Assembly: GCF_051020955.1 (NCBI RefSeq) | Contig: NC_135014.1 | Coordinates: 1-64,000 of the forward strand | Length of the DNA: 64,000 nucleotides | Direction: 5' to 3' | From: Megalopta genalis | Lineage: Eukaryota; Arthropoda; Insecta; Hymenoptera; Halictidae | Part shown: positions 13,841 to 26,529 of the stretch, piece after piece | How positions within the stretch are numbered: position 1 is the first letter of the stretch | How the letters are laid out: the number at the start of each line of letters is the position of its first letter | The notes under the pieces: generated by a model | Seen by the model: only the letters and a program-made list of their open reading frames with translations | Told to the model about the DNA's origin: nothing | Database searches by the model: none | Position numbers and translations under genes: made by a program

Positions 13841-15430
13841 CGAATGAATTTGTAACTGAATCATTTGTTTCGAATGGATTTGAAGCTAACTCGTTTGTTT
13901 CGCATGCCGTTGAAGCTAAATCATGTATATCACAAGTATTTGAAGCTAAACCACTTGTTTCGCCTGGATTCAAAGATCAGTCTAGTAGTTCGCATTGATT
14001 TGAAGCTAAACCTTGTGTTTCGCTTGGATTTGAAGCTATCTCGTTTGAGTCGAATGCAGTTGAAGCTAAATCATTTATATCACAAGTATTTGAAGCGAAA
14101 CCATTTGTTTCGCATGGATTTGAAACTTAGCCCACTACTTCGCATCGATTTGAAGCTGAATCATGTGTTACGCATGAATTTGAAGCTAACACGCTTGTTT
14201 CACATGCAGCTGAACTAAATCATGTATGTCACAGGTATTGGAATCTGAACCATTTGTTTCGCATGAATATTAAAGCTAAAACATGTGTTTCGCATGACTT
14301 TGAAGCTTAATCATGTTTTTCGCATGAATTTGAAGCTAACTCGTTTGTTTCGCATGCAGTTGAAGCTAAATCATTTATATCACAAGTATTTGAATCGAAA
14401 CCATTTGTTTCGTATGGATATGAAGCTATGCCTTCTACTTCGCATTGATTTGAGGCTAAATCATGTGTTTCGCATGGATGTGTAGCTAACTCGTTTGTTT
14501 CGGCTGCATTTGAAGCTATTTAATTTCAACCGCAAGTATTTGAAGGTAGATCATTTGTTTCGCGTGGATTTGAAGCTAAATCGTTTGTTTCGCATTGATT
14601 TGAAGCTAAATCATGTGTCTCGCATGGATTTAAAGCTAACACGTCTGTTTCACATGCACTTGACGCTAAATCATGTACAAAACATGTATATGAGGCTAAA
14701 CCATTTGTTTCGCATGTAGTTGAAGCTAAGCCTTCAACTTCGCATTGATTTGAAGCTGAATCATGTTTTTCGCATGAATTTGAATCTAAATCATGTGTTT
14801 CGAATGGACTTCAAGCTAACTCATTTGTTTAGTCTGCATTCGAAGCTAAATCATGCATATCACAAGTATCTGAAGCTAAACCATTTGTTTCGCATGGATT
14901 CGAACATACGCTTTCTACTTCGCATTGATTTAAATATAAATCATGTGTTTCGCTTGGATTTGAAGCTAACTAGTTTGTTTCGCATGCAGTTGAAGCTGAA
15001 TCATGTACAAAACAAGTTTTTGAAGCTAAACTATTCGTTTCGCATATATTTGAAGCTAAACAATATGTTTCGAATGAATTTAAAGCTAAATCATGTGTTT
15101 CGCATGGATTTGAAGCTAACTCGTTTGTTTCGCATGCAGTTGAAGCTAAATCATGTATATCACAAGTATTTGAAGCTGAACCATTTGTTTCGCATGAAAA
15201 TTAAGCTAAACCATGTGTTTCGAATGAATTTGGAGCTGAATCATGTTTTTCGAATGGATTTGAAGCTAACTCGTTTGTTTCACCTGCATTCGAAGCTAAA
15301 TCATGTATATCATAAGTAGTTGAAGCTAAACCATTTGATTCGCACGGTTTCGAAGATAAGCCTTCTACTTCGCATTGATTTAAATATAAATCATGTGTTT
15401 CGCTCGGATTTGAAGATAACTAGTTTGTTT

Positions 15431-15730
15431 CGCATGCAGTTGAAGCTAAATCATGTATATCACAAGTATTTGAAGCTAAACCATTTGTTTCGCCTGGATT
15501 CAAAGATCAGTCTTCTAGTTCGCATTGATTTGAAGCTAAACCATGTGTTTCGCTTGGATTTGAAGCTATCTCGTTTGTTTCGCATGCCGTTGAAGCTAAA
15601 TCATGTATATCACAAGTATTTGAAGCTAAACCATTTGTTTCGCCTGGATTCAAAGATCAGTCTTCTAGTTCGCATTGATTTGAAGCTAAACCATGTGTTT
15701 CGCTTGGATTTGAAGCTATCTCGTTTGTTT
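15431..15730 (+). repeat. Tandem pair of S2 150-bp pentamers
   Basis: 15431-15580 and 15581-15730 are almost identical 150-bp pentamers; the visible difference is GCATGCAG against GCATGCCG near the start. This shows the S2 pentamer is also an active duplication unit. The pair reappears at 22881-23180. Confidence 0.88.
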
Positions 15731-18310
15731 CGCATGCAGTTGAAGCTAAATCATTTATATCACAAGTATTTGAAGCGAAACCATTTGTTTCGTATGGATA
15801 TGAAGCTATGCCTTCTACTTCGCATTGATTTGAAGCTAAAACATGTGTTTCGCATGGATGTGTAGCTAACTCGTTTGTTTCGGCTGCATTTGAAGCTATT
15901 TAATTTCAACCGCAAGTATTTGAAGGTGGATCATTTGTTTCGCGTGGATTTGAAGCTACGCCTTCTACTTCGCTTTGATTTGAAGCTGAATCATGTGTTT
16001 CGAATGGATTTGATGCTAACTTGTTTGTTACGCCTGCATTTGAAACTGCATCATTTATATCGCAAGCTTTTGAAGCTAAATCATTTTCGTCGCATGGATT
16101 TGAAGCTATTCCTTCTACGTCGCGTTGATTTGAAGCTAAATCATGTGTTTCGCATGTATTTGATGCTAACTCGTTTGTTTCGCCTACATTTGAAGCTATT
16201 TCATTTAAAGCGCAAGAATTTGATGGTAAACCATTTTTGTCGCATGGATTTGAAGCTGAGCCTTCTACTTCGCATTGATTTGATGCTAAATGGTGTGTTT
16301 CGCATGGATGTCAAGCCAACTTGTTTGTCTCGCCTGCATTTGAAGCTATATCATTTATTTTCGCATGTCTTTGAAACTAAATCATTCGTTTGGCATGGTT
16401 TTTAATCTAAGCCTTCAACTTAGCATTGATTTGAAGCTGAATCATGTGTTCACTTGGGTTTGAAGCTAACTCGTTTGTTTCGCATACAGTTGATTCTAAA
16501 TCATGTATATCACAAGTATTAGAAGCTGAACCATTTGTTTCGCAAGGATTTGAAGCGACGTCTTCTACTTCGCATTGATTTGAATCGAAATCATTTGTTT
16601 CGCATGGATTTGAAGCTAACTCGTTTGTATCGCCTGTATTTGAAGCTAAATCATACATATCACAAGTATTTGAAGCTGAACCATTTGTTTCGCATTGATT
16701 TGAAGCTATGCCTTCTACTTCGCATTGATTTGAAGTGAAATCATGTCTTTCCCTTGGATTTGAAGCTAACTCGTTTGTTTCGCATGCAGTTGAAGCTAAA
16801 TCATGTTTACCACATGTATTTGTAGCTAAACCATTTGTTTCGCATGGATTTGAAGCTAAATCGTTCATTTCGCCAGCTGTTGTAGCTGTATCACTTATAT
16901 CGCAAGTATTTGGAACTAAATCATGTGTTTCGCATGGATCTGACGCTAACTCGTTTGTTCCGCCTGCACTTGTAGCTATATCATTTATATCGCAAGTATT
17001 TGAAGCTAAACCATTTGTTTCGCATGAATTTGATGCTAAACTATGTGTCTCGCATGAATTTGAATCTAAATCATGTGATTCGCATGGATTTGAAGCTTAC
17101 TCGTTTGTTTTGCAAGTATTTGAAGCTAAATCATTTTATTCGCATGGATTTGAAGCTAAACCATGTGTTTGCCATGAATTTGAACCTTAATGATGTTTCT
17201 CGCACGAATTTGAAGCGAAATCATATGTTTCACATGGATTTGAAGCTAACTCGTTTGTTTCGCATGCAGTTCATTCGAAATCATGTATATCACAAGTATT
17301 TGAAGCTACATCATTTTTATCGCATGAATTTGTAGCTAAATGAAATGCTTCGCATGAATTTGATGCTAAATTATGTGATTCGCTTGGATTTGAAGCTAAC
17401 TCGTTTGTTTCGCATGTAGTAGATTCTAAATCATGTATATCACAAGTATTTGAAGCAAAACCATTTTTTTCGCATGAATCTGAAGCTAAACCATGTTTTT
17501 CGCATGAATTTAAAGCAAAATTATGTGATTCGCATGGATTTGAAGCTAACTCGTTTGTTTCGCATGCAGTAGAATCTAAATCATGTATATCACAAGTATT
17601 TGAAGCTAACCCATTTGTTTCGCTTGAATCTGAAGCTAAAGCATGTTTTTTGCACGAATTTGAAGCTAAATCATGAGTTTCGCATGGAATTATAGCTTAC
17701 TCGTTTGTTTCACCTGCATTTAAAGCTATATCATTTTTATCGCAAGTATTTGAAGCTTAATCATTTTATTCGCATGGATTTGAGGCTAATCCTTCTACAT
17801 CGCATCTATTTGAAGCGAAATCATGTGTTTCGCATGCAATTGAATCTAATTCATGAACACCACAAATATTTGAAGCTAAACCGTGTGTTTCGCATGAATT
17901 TGAAGCTAACTTATGTGTTTCGCATGAATTTGAAGCTAAATTATATGATTCGCATGGATTTGAAGCTAACTCGTTTGTTTCGCATGCATTTGAAGCTAAA
18001 TCATCTATACCGCAATTGTTTGATGCTACCTCATTAGTTTCGCATGAATTAGAAGCTAACTCACGTACTTCGCACGAATTTGAAGCTAAATCATGTGTTG
18101 GGCATGGATTTGAAGCTAACTCGTTTGTTTCGCATGTAGTTGATCCTAAATCATGTATATCACAAGTATTTGAAGCTAAACCATTTTTTTCGCATGAATC
18201 TGATGCTAAACCATGTTATTCGCATGAATTTAAAGCAAAATTATGTGATTCGCATGGATTTGATGCTAACTCGTTTGTTTTGCATGCAGATGAAGCTAAA
18301 TCACGTATGT

Positions 18311-18351
18311 CACAAGTATTGGAACCGACATATGGAAGAAATCATATGTTT
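18311..18351 (+). repeat. Fused-junction site 5
   Basis: Counterpart of site 4 in the second 7.45-kb copy, 7,449 bp away, carrying the same GGAACCGAC variant. Confidence 0.85.
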
Positions 18352-19881
18352 CGCATGGATTTGAAGCTAACTCGTTTGTTTCGCATACAGTTGATTCTAA
18401 CACATGTATATCACAAATATTTAAAGCTACATCATTTGTATTTCCTGAATTTGATGCTAAATCAAATGCTTCGCATGAATTTGATGCTAAATCATTTGAT
18501 TCGCATGGATTTGAAGCTAACTCGTTTGTTTCGCATGCAGTTGAATCTAAATCATGTATATCACAAGTATTTGAAGCTACATCATTTGTATCGCATGAAT
18601 TTGAAGCTAATCCATGTGTTTCGCATGAATTTGAAGCTAAGTTATGTCATTCGCATGGATTTGAAGCTAAATTATGAGACTGGCATGGATTTGAAGCTAA
18701 CTCGTTTGGTTCGCATGCATTTGAGGCTACATCATTTGTTTCCCATGGATTTGAAGCTAAACCATGTACATCGCATTGATTTGAAGCTACATCATGTGTT
18801 TCGCTTGGATTTGTAGCTAAGTCGTTTGTTTCGCATGCAGTTGATTCTAAATCATGTATATCACAAGTATTTGAAGCTAAACCATTTGTTGCGCATGAAG
18901 TTGAAGCTAAACCATGTGTTTCGCATGAATTTGAAGCTAAACCAAGTGTTTGCCATCAATTTGAACCTAAATCATGTGTCACGCATGCATTTGAATCTAC
19001 GTCATGTTTTTCGCTTGGATTTGAAGCTAACTCGTTTGTTTTGCATGCAGTAGAATCTAAATCATGTATATCACAAGTATTTGAAGCTAAATGATTTGAT
19101 TCGCATGGATTTGAAGCTATCTCGTTTGTTTCGCATGCAGTTGAATCTAAATCATGTATATCACAAGTATTTGAAGCTACATCAATTGTATCGCATGAAT
19201 TTGAAGCTAATCCATGTGTTTCGCATGAATTTGAAGCTAAGTTACGTCATTCGCATGGATTTGAAGCTAAATTATGTGACTGGCATGGTTTTGAAGCTAA
19301 CTCGTTTGATTCGCATGCATTTGAAGCTACATCATTTGTTTCCCATGGATTTGAAGCTAAACCATGTACATCGCATTGATTTGAAGCTACATCATGTGTT
19401 TCGCATGGATTTGAAGCTAACTCGTTTGTTTCGCCTGCATTTGAAGCTATATCATCTATACCGAAATTATTTGAAGCTACATCATTAGTTTCGCATGAAT
19501 TTGAAGCTAAATCATGTGCCTCGCACGAATTTGAAGCTAAACCATGTGCTTGCCATGAATTTGAACCTATATCATGTGTCTCGCATGCATTTGAAGCTTA
19601 ATCATGTGTTTCGCATGGATTTGACGCTAACTCGTTTGTTTCGCATGCAGTTGGTTCTAAATCATGTATATCACAAGTATTTGAAGCTAAACCATTTTTT
19701 TCGCACGAATCTGTAGCTAAACCATGTGTTTCGCATGAATTTGAAGCTAATCCAAGTGTTTGCCATGAATTTGAATCTAAATCATGTGTCTCGCATGCAT
19801 TTGAAGCTAAATCATGTGTTTCGCATGGATTTGAAGCTAACTCGTTTGGTTCGCCTGTATTTGAAGCTATATCACTTATAT

Positions 19882-22800
19882 CGCAAGTCTTTGAAACTAA
19901 ATCATTCGTTTGGAATGGATTTTAATCTAAGCCTTCAACTTAGCATTGATTTGAAGCTGAATCATGTGTTCACTTGGGTTTGAAGCTAACTCGTTTGTTT
20001 CGCATACAGTTGATTCTAAATCATGTGTATGACAAGTATTAGAAGCTGAACCATTTGTTTCGCATGGATTTGAAGCGATGTTTTCTACTTCGCATTGATT
20101 TAAATATAAATCATGTGTTTCGCTTGGATTTGAAGCTAACTAGTTTGTTTCGCATGCAGTTGAAGCTAAATCATGTACAAAAAAAGTTTTTGTACCTAAA
20201 CTATTCGTTTCGCATAGATTTGAAGCTAAACAATATGTTTCGAATGAATTTAAAGCTAAATCATGTGTTTCGCATGGATTTGAAGCTAACTCGTTTGTTT
20301 CGCATGCAGTTGAAGCTAAATCATGTTTATCACAAATATTTGAAGCTGAACAATTTGTTTCGCATGAAAATTAAGCTAAACCATGTGTTTCGCATGACTT
20401 TGAAGCTTAATCATGTTTTTCGAATGGATTTGATGCTAACTCGTTTGTTACGCCTGCATTTGAAACTGCATCATTTATATCGCAAGCTTTTGAAGCTAAA
20501 TCATTTTCGTCGCATGGATTTGAAGCTATGCCTTCTACGTCGCGTTGATTTGAAGCTAAATCATGAGTTTCGCATGTATTTGATGCTAACTCGTTTGTTT
20601 CGCCTACATTTGAAGCTATTTCACTTAAAGCGCAAGAATTTGATGGTTAACCATTTTTGTCGCATGGATTTGAAGCTGAGCCTTCTACTTCGCATTGATT
20701 TGATGCTAAATCATGTGTTTCGCATGGATTTCAAGCCAACTTGTTTGTTTCGCCTGCATTTGAAGCTATATCATTTATTTTCGCAAGTCTTTGAAACTAA
20801 ATCATTCGTTTGGAATGGATTTTAATCTAAGCCTTCAACTTAGCATTGATTTGAAGCCGAATCATGTGTTCACTTGGGTTTGAAGCTAACTCGTTTGTTT
20901 CGCATACAGTTGATTCTAAATCATGTCTATGACAAGTATTAGAAGCTGAACCATTTGTTTCGCATGGATTTGAAGCGATGTTTTCTACTTCGCATTGATT
21001 TAAATATAAATCATGTGTTTCGCTTGGATTTGAAGCTAACTAGTTTGTTTCGCATGCAGTTGAAGCTAAATCATGTATAAAAAAAGTTTTTGAAGCTAAA
21101 CTATTCGTTTCGCATAGATTTGAAGCTAAACAATATGTTTCGAATGAATTTAAAGCTAAATCATGTGTTTCGCATGGATTTGAAGCTAACTCGTTTGTTT
21201 CGCATGCAGTTGAAGCTAAATCATGTTTATCACAAGTATTTGAAGCTGAACAATTTGTTTCGCATGAAAATTAAGCTAAACCATGTGTTTCGAATGAATT
21301 TGTAACTGAATCATTTGTTTCGAATGGATTTGAAGCTAACTCGTTTGTTTCGCATGCCGTTGAAGCTAAATCATGTATATCACAAGTATTTGAAGCTAAA
21401 CCACTTGTTTCGCCTGGATTCAAAGATCAGTCTTGTAGTTCGCATTGATTTGAAGCTAAACCTTGTGTTTCGCTTGGATTTGAAGCTATCTCGTTTGAGT
21501 CGAATGCAGTTGAAGCTAAATCATTTATATCACAAGTATTTGAAGCGAAACCATTTGTTTCGCATGGATTTGAAACTTAGCCCACTACTTCGCATCGATT
21601 TGAAGCTGAATCATGTGTTACGCATGAATTTGAAGCTAACACGCTTGTTTCACATGCAGCTGAACTAAATCATGTATGTCACAGGTATTGGAATCTGAAC
21701 CATTTGTTTCGCATGAATATTAAAGCTAAAACATGTGTTTCGCATGACTTTGAAGCTTAATCATGTTTTTCGCATGAATTTGAAGCTAACTCGTTTGTTT
21801 CGCATGCAGTTGAAGCTAAATCATTTATATCACAAGTATTTGAATCGAAACCATTTGTTTCGTATGGATATGAAGCTATGCCTTCTACTTCGCATTGATT
21901 TGAGGCTAAATCATGTGTTTCGCATGGATGTGTAGCTAACTCGTTTGTTTCGGCTGCATTTGAAGCTATTTAATTTCAACCGCAAGTATTTGAAGGTAGA
22001 TCATTTGTTTCGCGTGGATTTGAAGCTAAATCGTTTGTTTCGCATTGATTTGAAGCTAAATCATGTGTCTCGCATGGATTTAAAGCTAACACGTCTGTTT
22101 CACATGCACTTGACGCTAAATCATGTACAAAACATGTATATGAGGCTAAACCATTTGTTTCGCATGTAGTTGAAGCTAAGCCTTCAACTTCGCATTGATT
22201 TGAAGCTGAATCATGTTTTTCGCATGAATTTGAATCTAAATCATGTGTTTCGAATGGATTTCAAGCTAACTCATTTGTTTAGTCTGCATTCGAAGCTAAA
22301 TCATGCATATCACAAGTATCTGAAGCTAAACCATTTGTTTCGCATGGATTCGAACATACGCTTTCTACTTCGCATTGATTTAAATATAAATCATGTGTTT
22401 CGCTTGGATTTGAAGCTAACTAGTTTGTTTCGCATGCAGTTGAAGCTGAATCATGTACAAAACAAGTTTTTGAAGCTAAACTATTCGTTTCGCATATATT
22501 TGAAGCTAAACAATATGTTTCGAATGAATTTAAAGCTAAATCATGTGTTTCGCATGGATTTGAAGCTAACTCGTTTGTTTCGCATGCAGTTGAAGCTAAA
22601 TCATGTATATCACAAGTATTTGAAGCTGAACCATTTGTTTCGCATGAAAATTAAGCTAAACCATGTGTTTCGAATGAATTTGGAGCTGAATCATGTTTTT
22701 CGAATGGATTTGAAGCTAACTCGTTTGTTTCACCTGCATTCGAAGCTAAATCATGTATATCATAAGTAGTTGAAGCTAAACCATTTGATTCGCACGGTTT

Positions 22801-24440
22801 CGAAGATAAGCCTTCTACTTCGCATTGATTTAAATATAAATCATGTGTTTCGCTCGGATTTGAAGATAACTAGTTTGTTTCGCATGCAGTTGAAGCTAAA
22901 TCATGTATATCACAAGTATTTGAAGCTAAACCATTTGTTTCGCCTGGATTCAAAGATCAGTCTTCTAGTTCGCATTGATTTGAAGCTAAACCATGTGTTT
23001 CGCTTGGATTTGAAGCTATCTCGTTTGTTTCGCATGCCGTTGAAGCTAAATCATGTATATCACAAGTATTTGAAGCTAAACCATTTGTTTCGCCTGGATT
23101 CAAAGATCAGTCTTCTAGTTCGCATTGATTTGAAGCTAAACCATGTGTTTCGCTTGGATTTGAAGCTATCTCGTTTGTTTCGCATGCAGTTGAAGCTAAA
23201 TCATTTATATCACAAGTATTTGAAGCGAAACCATTTGTTTCGTATGGATATGAAGCTATGCCTTCTACTTCGCATTGATTTGAAGCTAAAACATGTGTTT
23301 CGCATGGATGTGTAGCTAACTCGTTTGTTTCGGCTGCATTTGAAGCTATTTAATTTCAACCGCAAGTATTTGAAGGTGGATCATTTGTTTCGCGTGGATT
23401 TGAAGCTACGCCTTCTACTTCGCTTTGATTTGAAGCTGAATCATGTGTTTCGAATGGATTTGATGCTAACTTGTTTGTTACGCCTGCATTTGAAACTGCA
23501 TCATTTATATCGCAAGCTTTTGAAGCTAAATCATTTTCGTCGCATGGATTTGAAGCTATTCCTTCTACGTCGCGTTGATTTGAAGCTAAATCATGTGTTT
23601 CGCATGTATTTGATGCTAACTCGTTTGTTTCGCCTACATTTGAAGCTATTTCATTTAAAGCGCAAGAATTTGATGGTAAACCATTTTTGTCGCATGGATT
23701 TGAAGCTGAGCCTTCTACTTCGCATTGATTTGATGCTAAATGGTGTGTTTCGCATGGATGTCAAGCCAACTTGTTTGTCTCGCCTGCATTTGAAGCTATA
23801 TCATTTATTTTCGCATGTCTTTGAAACTAAATCATTCGTTTGGCATGGTTTTTAATCTAAGCCTTCAACTTAGCATTGATTTGAAGCTGAATCATGTGTT
23901 CACTTGGGTTTGAAGCTAACTCGTTTGTTTCGCATACAGTTGATTCTAAATCATGTATATCACAAGTATTAGAAGCTGAACCATTTGTTTCGCATGGATT
24001 TGAAGCGACGTCTTCTACTTCGCATTGATTTGAATCGAAATCATTTGTTTCGCATGGATTTGAAGCTAACTCGTTTGTATCGCCTGTATTTGAAGCTAAA
24101 TCATACATATCACAAGTATTTGAAGCTGAACCATTTGTTTCGCATTGATTTGAAGCTATGCCTTCTACTTCGCATTGATTTGAAGTGAAATCATGTCTTT
24201 CCCTTGGATTTGAAGCTAACTCGTTTGTTTCGCATGCAGTTGAAGCTAAATCATGTTTACCACATGTATTTGTAGCTAAACCATTTGTTTCGCATGGATT
24301 TGAAGCTAAATCGTTCATTTCGCCAGCTGTTGTAGCTGTATCACTTATATCGCAAGTATTTGGAACTAAATCATGTGTTTCGCATGGATCTGACGCTAAC
24401 TCGTTTGTTCCGCCTGCACTTGTAGCTATATCATTTATAT
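19882..24440 (+). repeat. Diverged S2 subfamily block, copy 2
   Basis: The S2 portion of the second 7.45-kb copy, with the same markers and the same register slips as copy 1 at +7,450 bp. Confidence 0.88.
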
Positions 24441-24950
24441 CGCAAGTATTTGAAGCTGAATCATTTGTTCCGCATGGATTTGAAGATAAACCATGTGTTT
24501 CGCTTGAATTTGAAACTAAATTATGTGTTTGGCATGGATTTGAAGCTAACTCGTTTGCTTCGCCTGCATTTGAAGCTAAAACATGTATATCACAAGTATT
24601 TTAAGCTAAACCATTTGTTTCGCATGAATCTGAAGCTAAATCAAATGCTTCGCATGAATTTGATGCTACATTATGTGATACGCATGGATTTGAAGCTAAC
24701 TCGTTTCTTTCGCATGCAGTTGATTCTAAATGATGTATATCAAAAGTTTTTGAGGCTAAACCTTTTTTTTCGCATCGATCTGAATCTAAACCATGTTTTT
24801 CGCATGAATTTGAAGCTAAATCATGTGTTTCGCATGGATTTGAAGCTAACTCGTTTCTTTCGCATGCAGTTGATTCTAAATCATGGATATCACAAGTATT
24901 TTAAGCTAAAGCATTTTTTTCGCAAGAATCTGAAGCTAAACCATGTTTTT
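24441..24950 (+). repeat. Transition from S2 to homogeneous S1
   Basis: Monomers here combine S2-like pieces with S1 slots and include rare variants such as CATTTGTTCCGCATGG and TTGTGTTTGGCATGG-like units. No sequence other than monomers is present. Confidence 0.75.
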
Positions 24951-25656
24951 CGCATGAATTTGAAGCTAAATCATGTATTTCGCATGGATTTGAAGCTAAC
25001 TCGTTTGTTTCGCCTGCATTTGAAGCTAAATCATCTATACCACAATTATTTTAAGCTACATCATTAGTTTCGCATGGATTTGAAGCTAACTCGTTTGTTT
25101 CGCATGCATTTGAAGCTAAATCATCTATACCGCAATTATTTGAAGCTACATCATTAGTTTCGCATGAATATGAAGCTAAATCACGTGCTTCGCACGAATT
25201 TAAAGCTAAACCATGTGTTTCGCATGAATTTGAAGCTACATCATGTGTTTCGCATGGATTTGAAGCTAACTCGTTTGTTTCGCATGCATTTGAAGCTAAA
25301 TCATCTATACCGCAATTATTTGAAACTACATCATTAGTTTCGCATGAATTTGAAGCTAAATCACGTGCTCCGCACGAATTTGAAGCTAAATCATGTGTTG
25401 CGCATGGATTTGAAGCTAACTCGTTTGTTTCGCATGTAGTTGATACTAAATCATGTATATCACAAGTATTTGAAGCTAAACCATTTTTTTCGCACGAATC
25501 TGGTGCTAAACCATGTTTTTCGCATGAATTTAAAGCAAAATTATGTGATTCGCATGGATTTGAAGCTATCTCGTTTGTTTCGCATGCAGTTGAATATAAA
25601 TCGTGTATTTCACAAGTATTTGAAGCTACATCATTTGTTTCGCAAGAATTTGAAGC
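24951..25656 (+). repeat. 706-bp duplicated segment, copy A (870-bp offset)
   Basis: Matches 25821-26526 at offset 870 bp (29 monomers). Shared rare features are CACAATTATTTTAAGC and a GTTGATACTAAATC unit. Differences include GTGCTCCGCACG against GTGCTTCGCACG and TGGTGCTAAA against TGATGCTAAA. Confidence 0.88.
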
Positions 25657-25820
25657 TAAACCATTTGTTTCGCATGAATTTGAAGCTAAACCATGTGTTT
25701 CGCATGAATTTGAAGCTAAATTATGTGATTCGAATGGATTTGAAGCTAACACGTTTGTTTCTCCTGCATTTGAAGCCATATCACTTATATCGCAAGTATT
25801 TGAAGCTAAACCATTTGTTT

Positions 25821-26526
25821 CGCATGAATTTGAAGCTAAATCATGTATTTCGCATGGATTTGAAGCTAACTCGTTTGTTTCGCCTGCATTTGAAGCTAAA
25901 TCATCTATACCACAATTATTTTAAGCTACATCATTAGTTTCGCATGGATTTGAAGCTAACTCGTTTGTTTCGCATGCATTTGAAGCTAAATCATCTATAC
26001 CGCAATTATTTGAAGCTACATCATTAGTTTCGCATGAATATGAAGCTAAATCACGTGCTTCGCACGAATTTAAAGCTAAACCATGTGTTTCGCATGAATT
26101 TGAAGCTACATCATGTGTTTCGCATGGATTTGAAGCTAACTCGTTTGTTTCGCATGCAATTGAAGCTAAATCATCTATACCGCAATTATTTGAAACTACA
26201 TCATTAGTTTCGCATGAATTTGAAGCTAAATCACGTGCTTCGCACGAATTTGAAGCTAAATCATGTGTTGCGCATGGATTTGAAGCTAACTCGTTTGTTT
26301 CGCATGTAGTTGATACTAAATCATGTATATCACAAGTATTTGAAGCTAAACCATTTTTTTCGCACGAATCTGATGCTAAACCATGTTTTTCGCATGAATT
26401 TAAAGCAAAATTATGTGATTCGCATGGATTTGAAGCTATCTCGTTTGTTTCGCATGCAGTTGAATATAAATCGTGTATTTCACAAGTATTTGAAGCTACA
26501 TCATTTGTTTCGCAAGAATTTGAAGC
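25821..26526 (+). repeat. 706-bp duplicated segment, copy B
   Basis: Second copy of 24951-25656. To the right it leaves the match at TGAAGCTACACCATG. Pieces of the same segment with the GTTGATACTAAATC unit recur at about 27.6 and 32.2 kb. Confidence 0.88.
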
Positions 26527-26529
26527 TAC

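Larger units (their letters stand above)
9542..16990 (+). repeat. 7.45-kb tandem segmental duplication, copy 1
   Basis: Matches 16991-24440 at offset 7,449 bp up to about 11,230 and 7,450 bp after about 11,400. The joint lies in CGCAAGTATTTGAAGCT, shared by both edges, so the exchange happened within homologous monomers. By eye I found only three substitutions (13984, 14809, 16545) and three 1-bp indels, all three indels in copy 1 between 11,225 and 11,400. Copy 1 has an S1 part (to about 12.43 kb) and an S2 part. Confidence 0.95.
12432..16990 (+). repeat. Diverged S2 subfamily block, copy 1
   Basis: Monomers are more varied and carry S2 markers: CCTTCTACTTCGCATTG, GCAGTTGAAGCTAAATC in slot 2, and oddities such as CATTCGTTTGGAATGG and ATACGCTTTCTACTTCG. 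The 150-bp pentamer spacing is still visible. Extra bases at 13330 and 16360 (TTATTTTCGCA) shift the register, and a compensated loss and gain lies at 14212-14275. Confidence 0.88.
16991..24440 (+). repeat. 7.45-kb tandem segmental duplication, copy 2
   Basis: Second copy of 9542-16990, near identical. Left edge follows directly on copy 1; right edge departs at 24,458 where the sequence becomes GCTGAATCATTTG instead of GCTAAACCATTTG. At the three differing 1-bp indel sites this copy has the regular monomer sequence. Confidence 0.95.
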
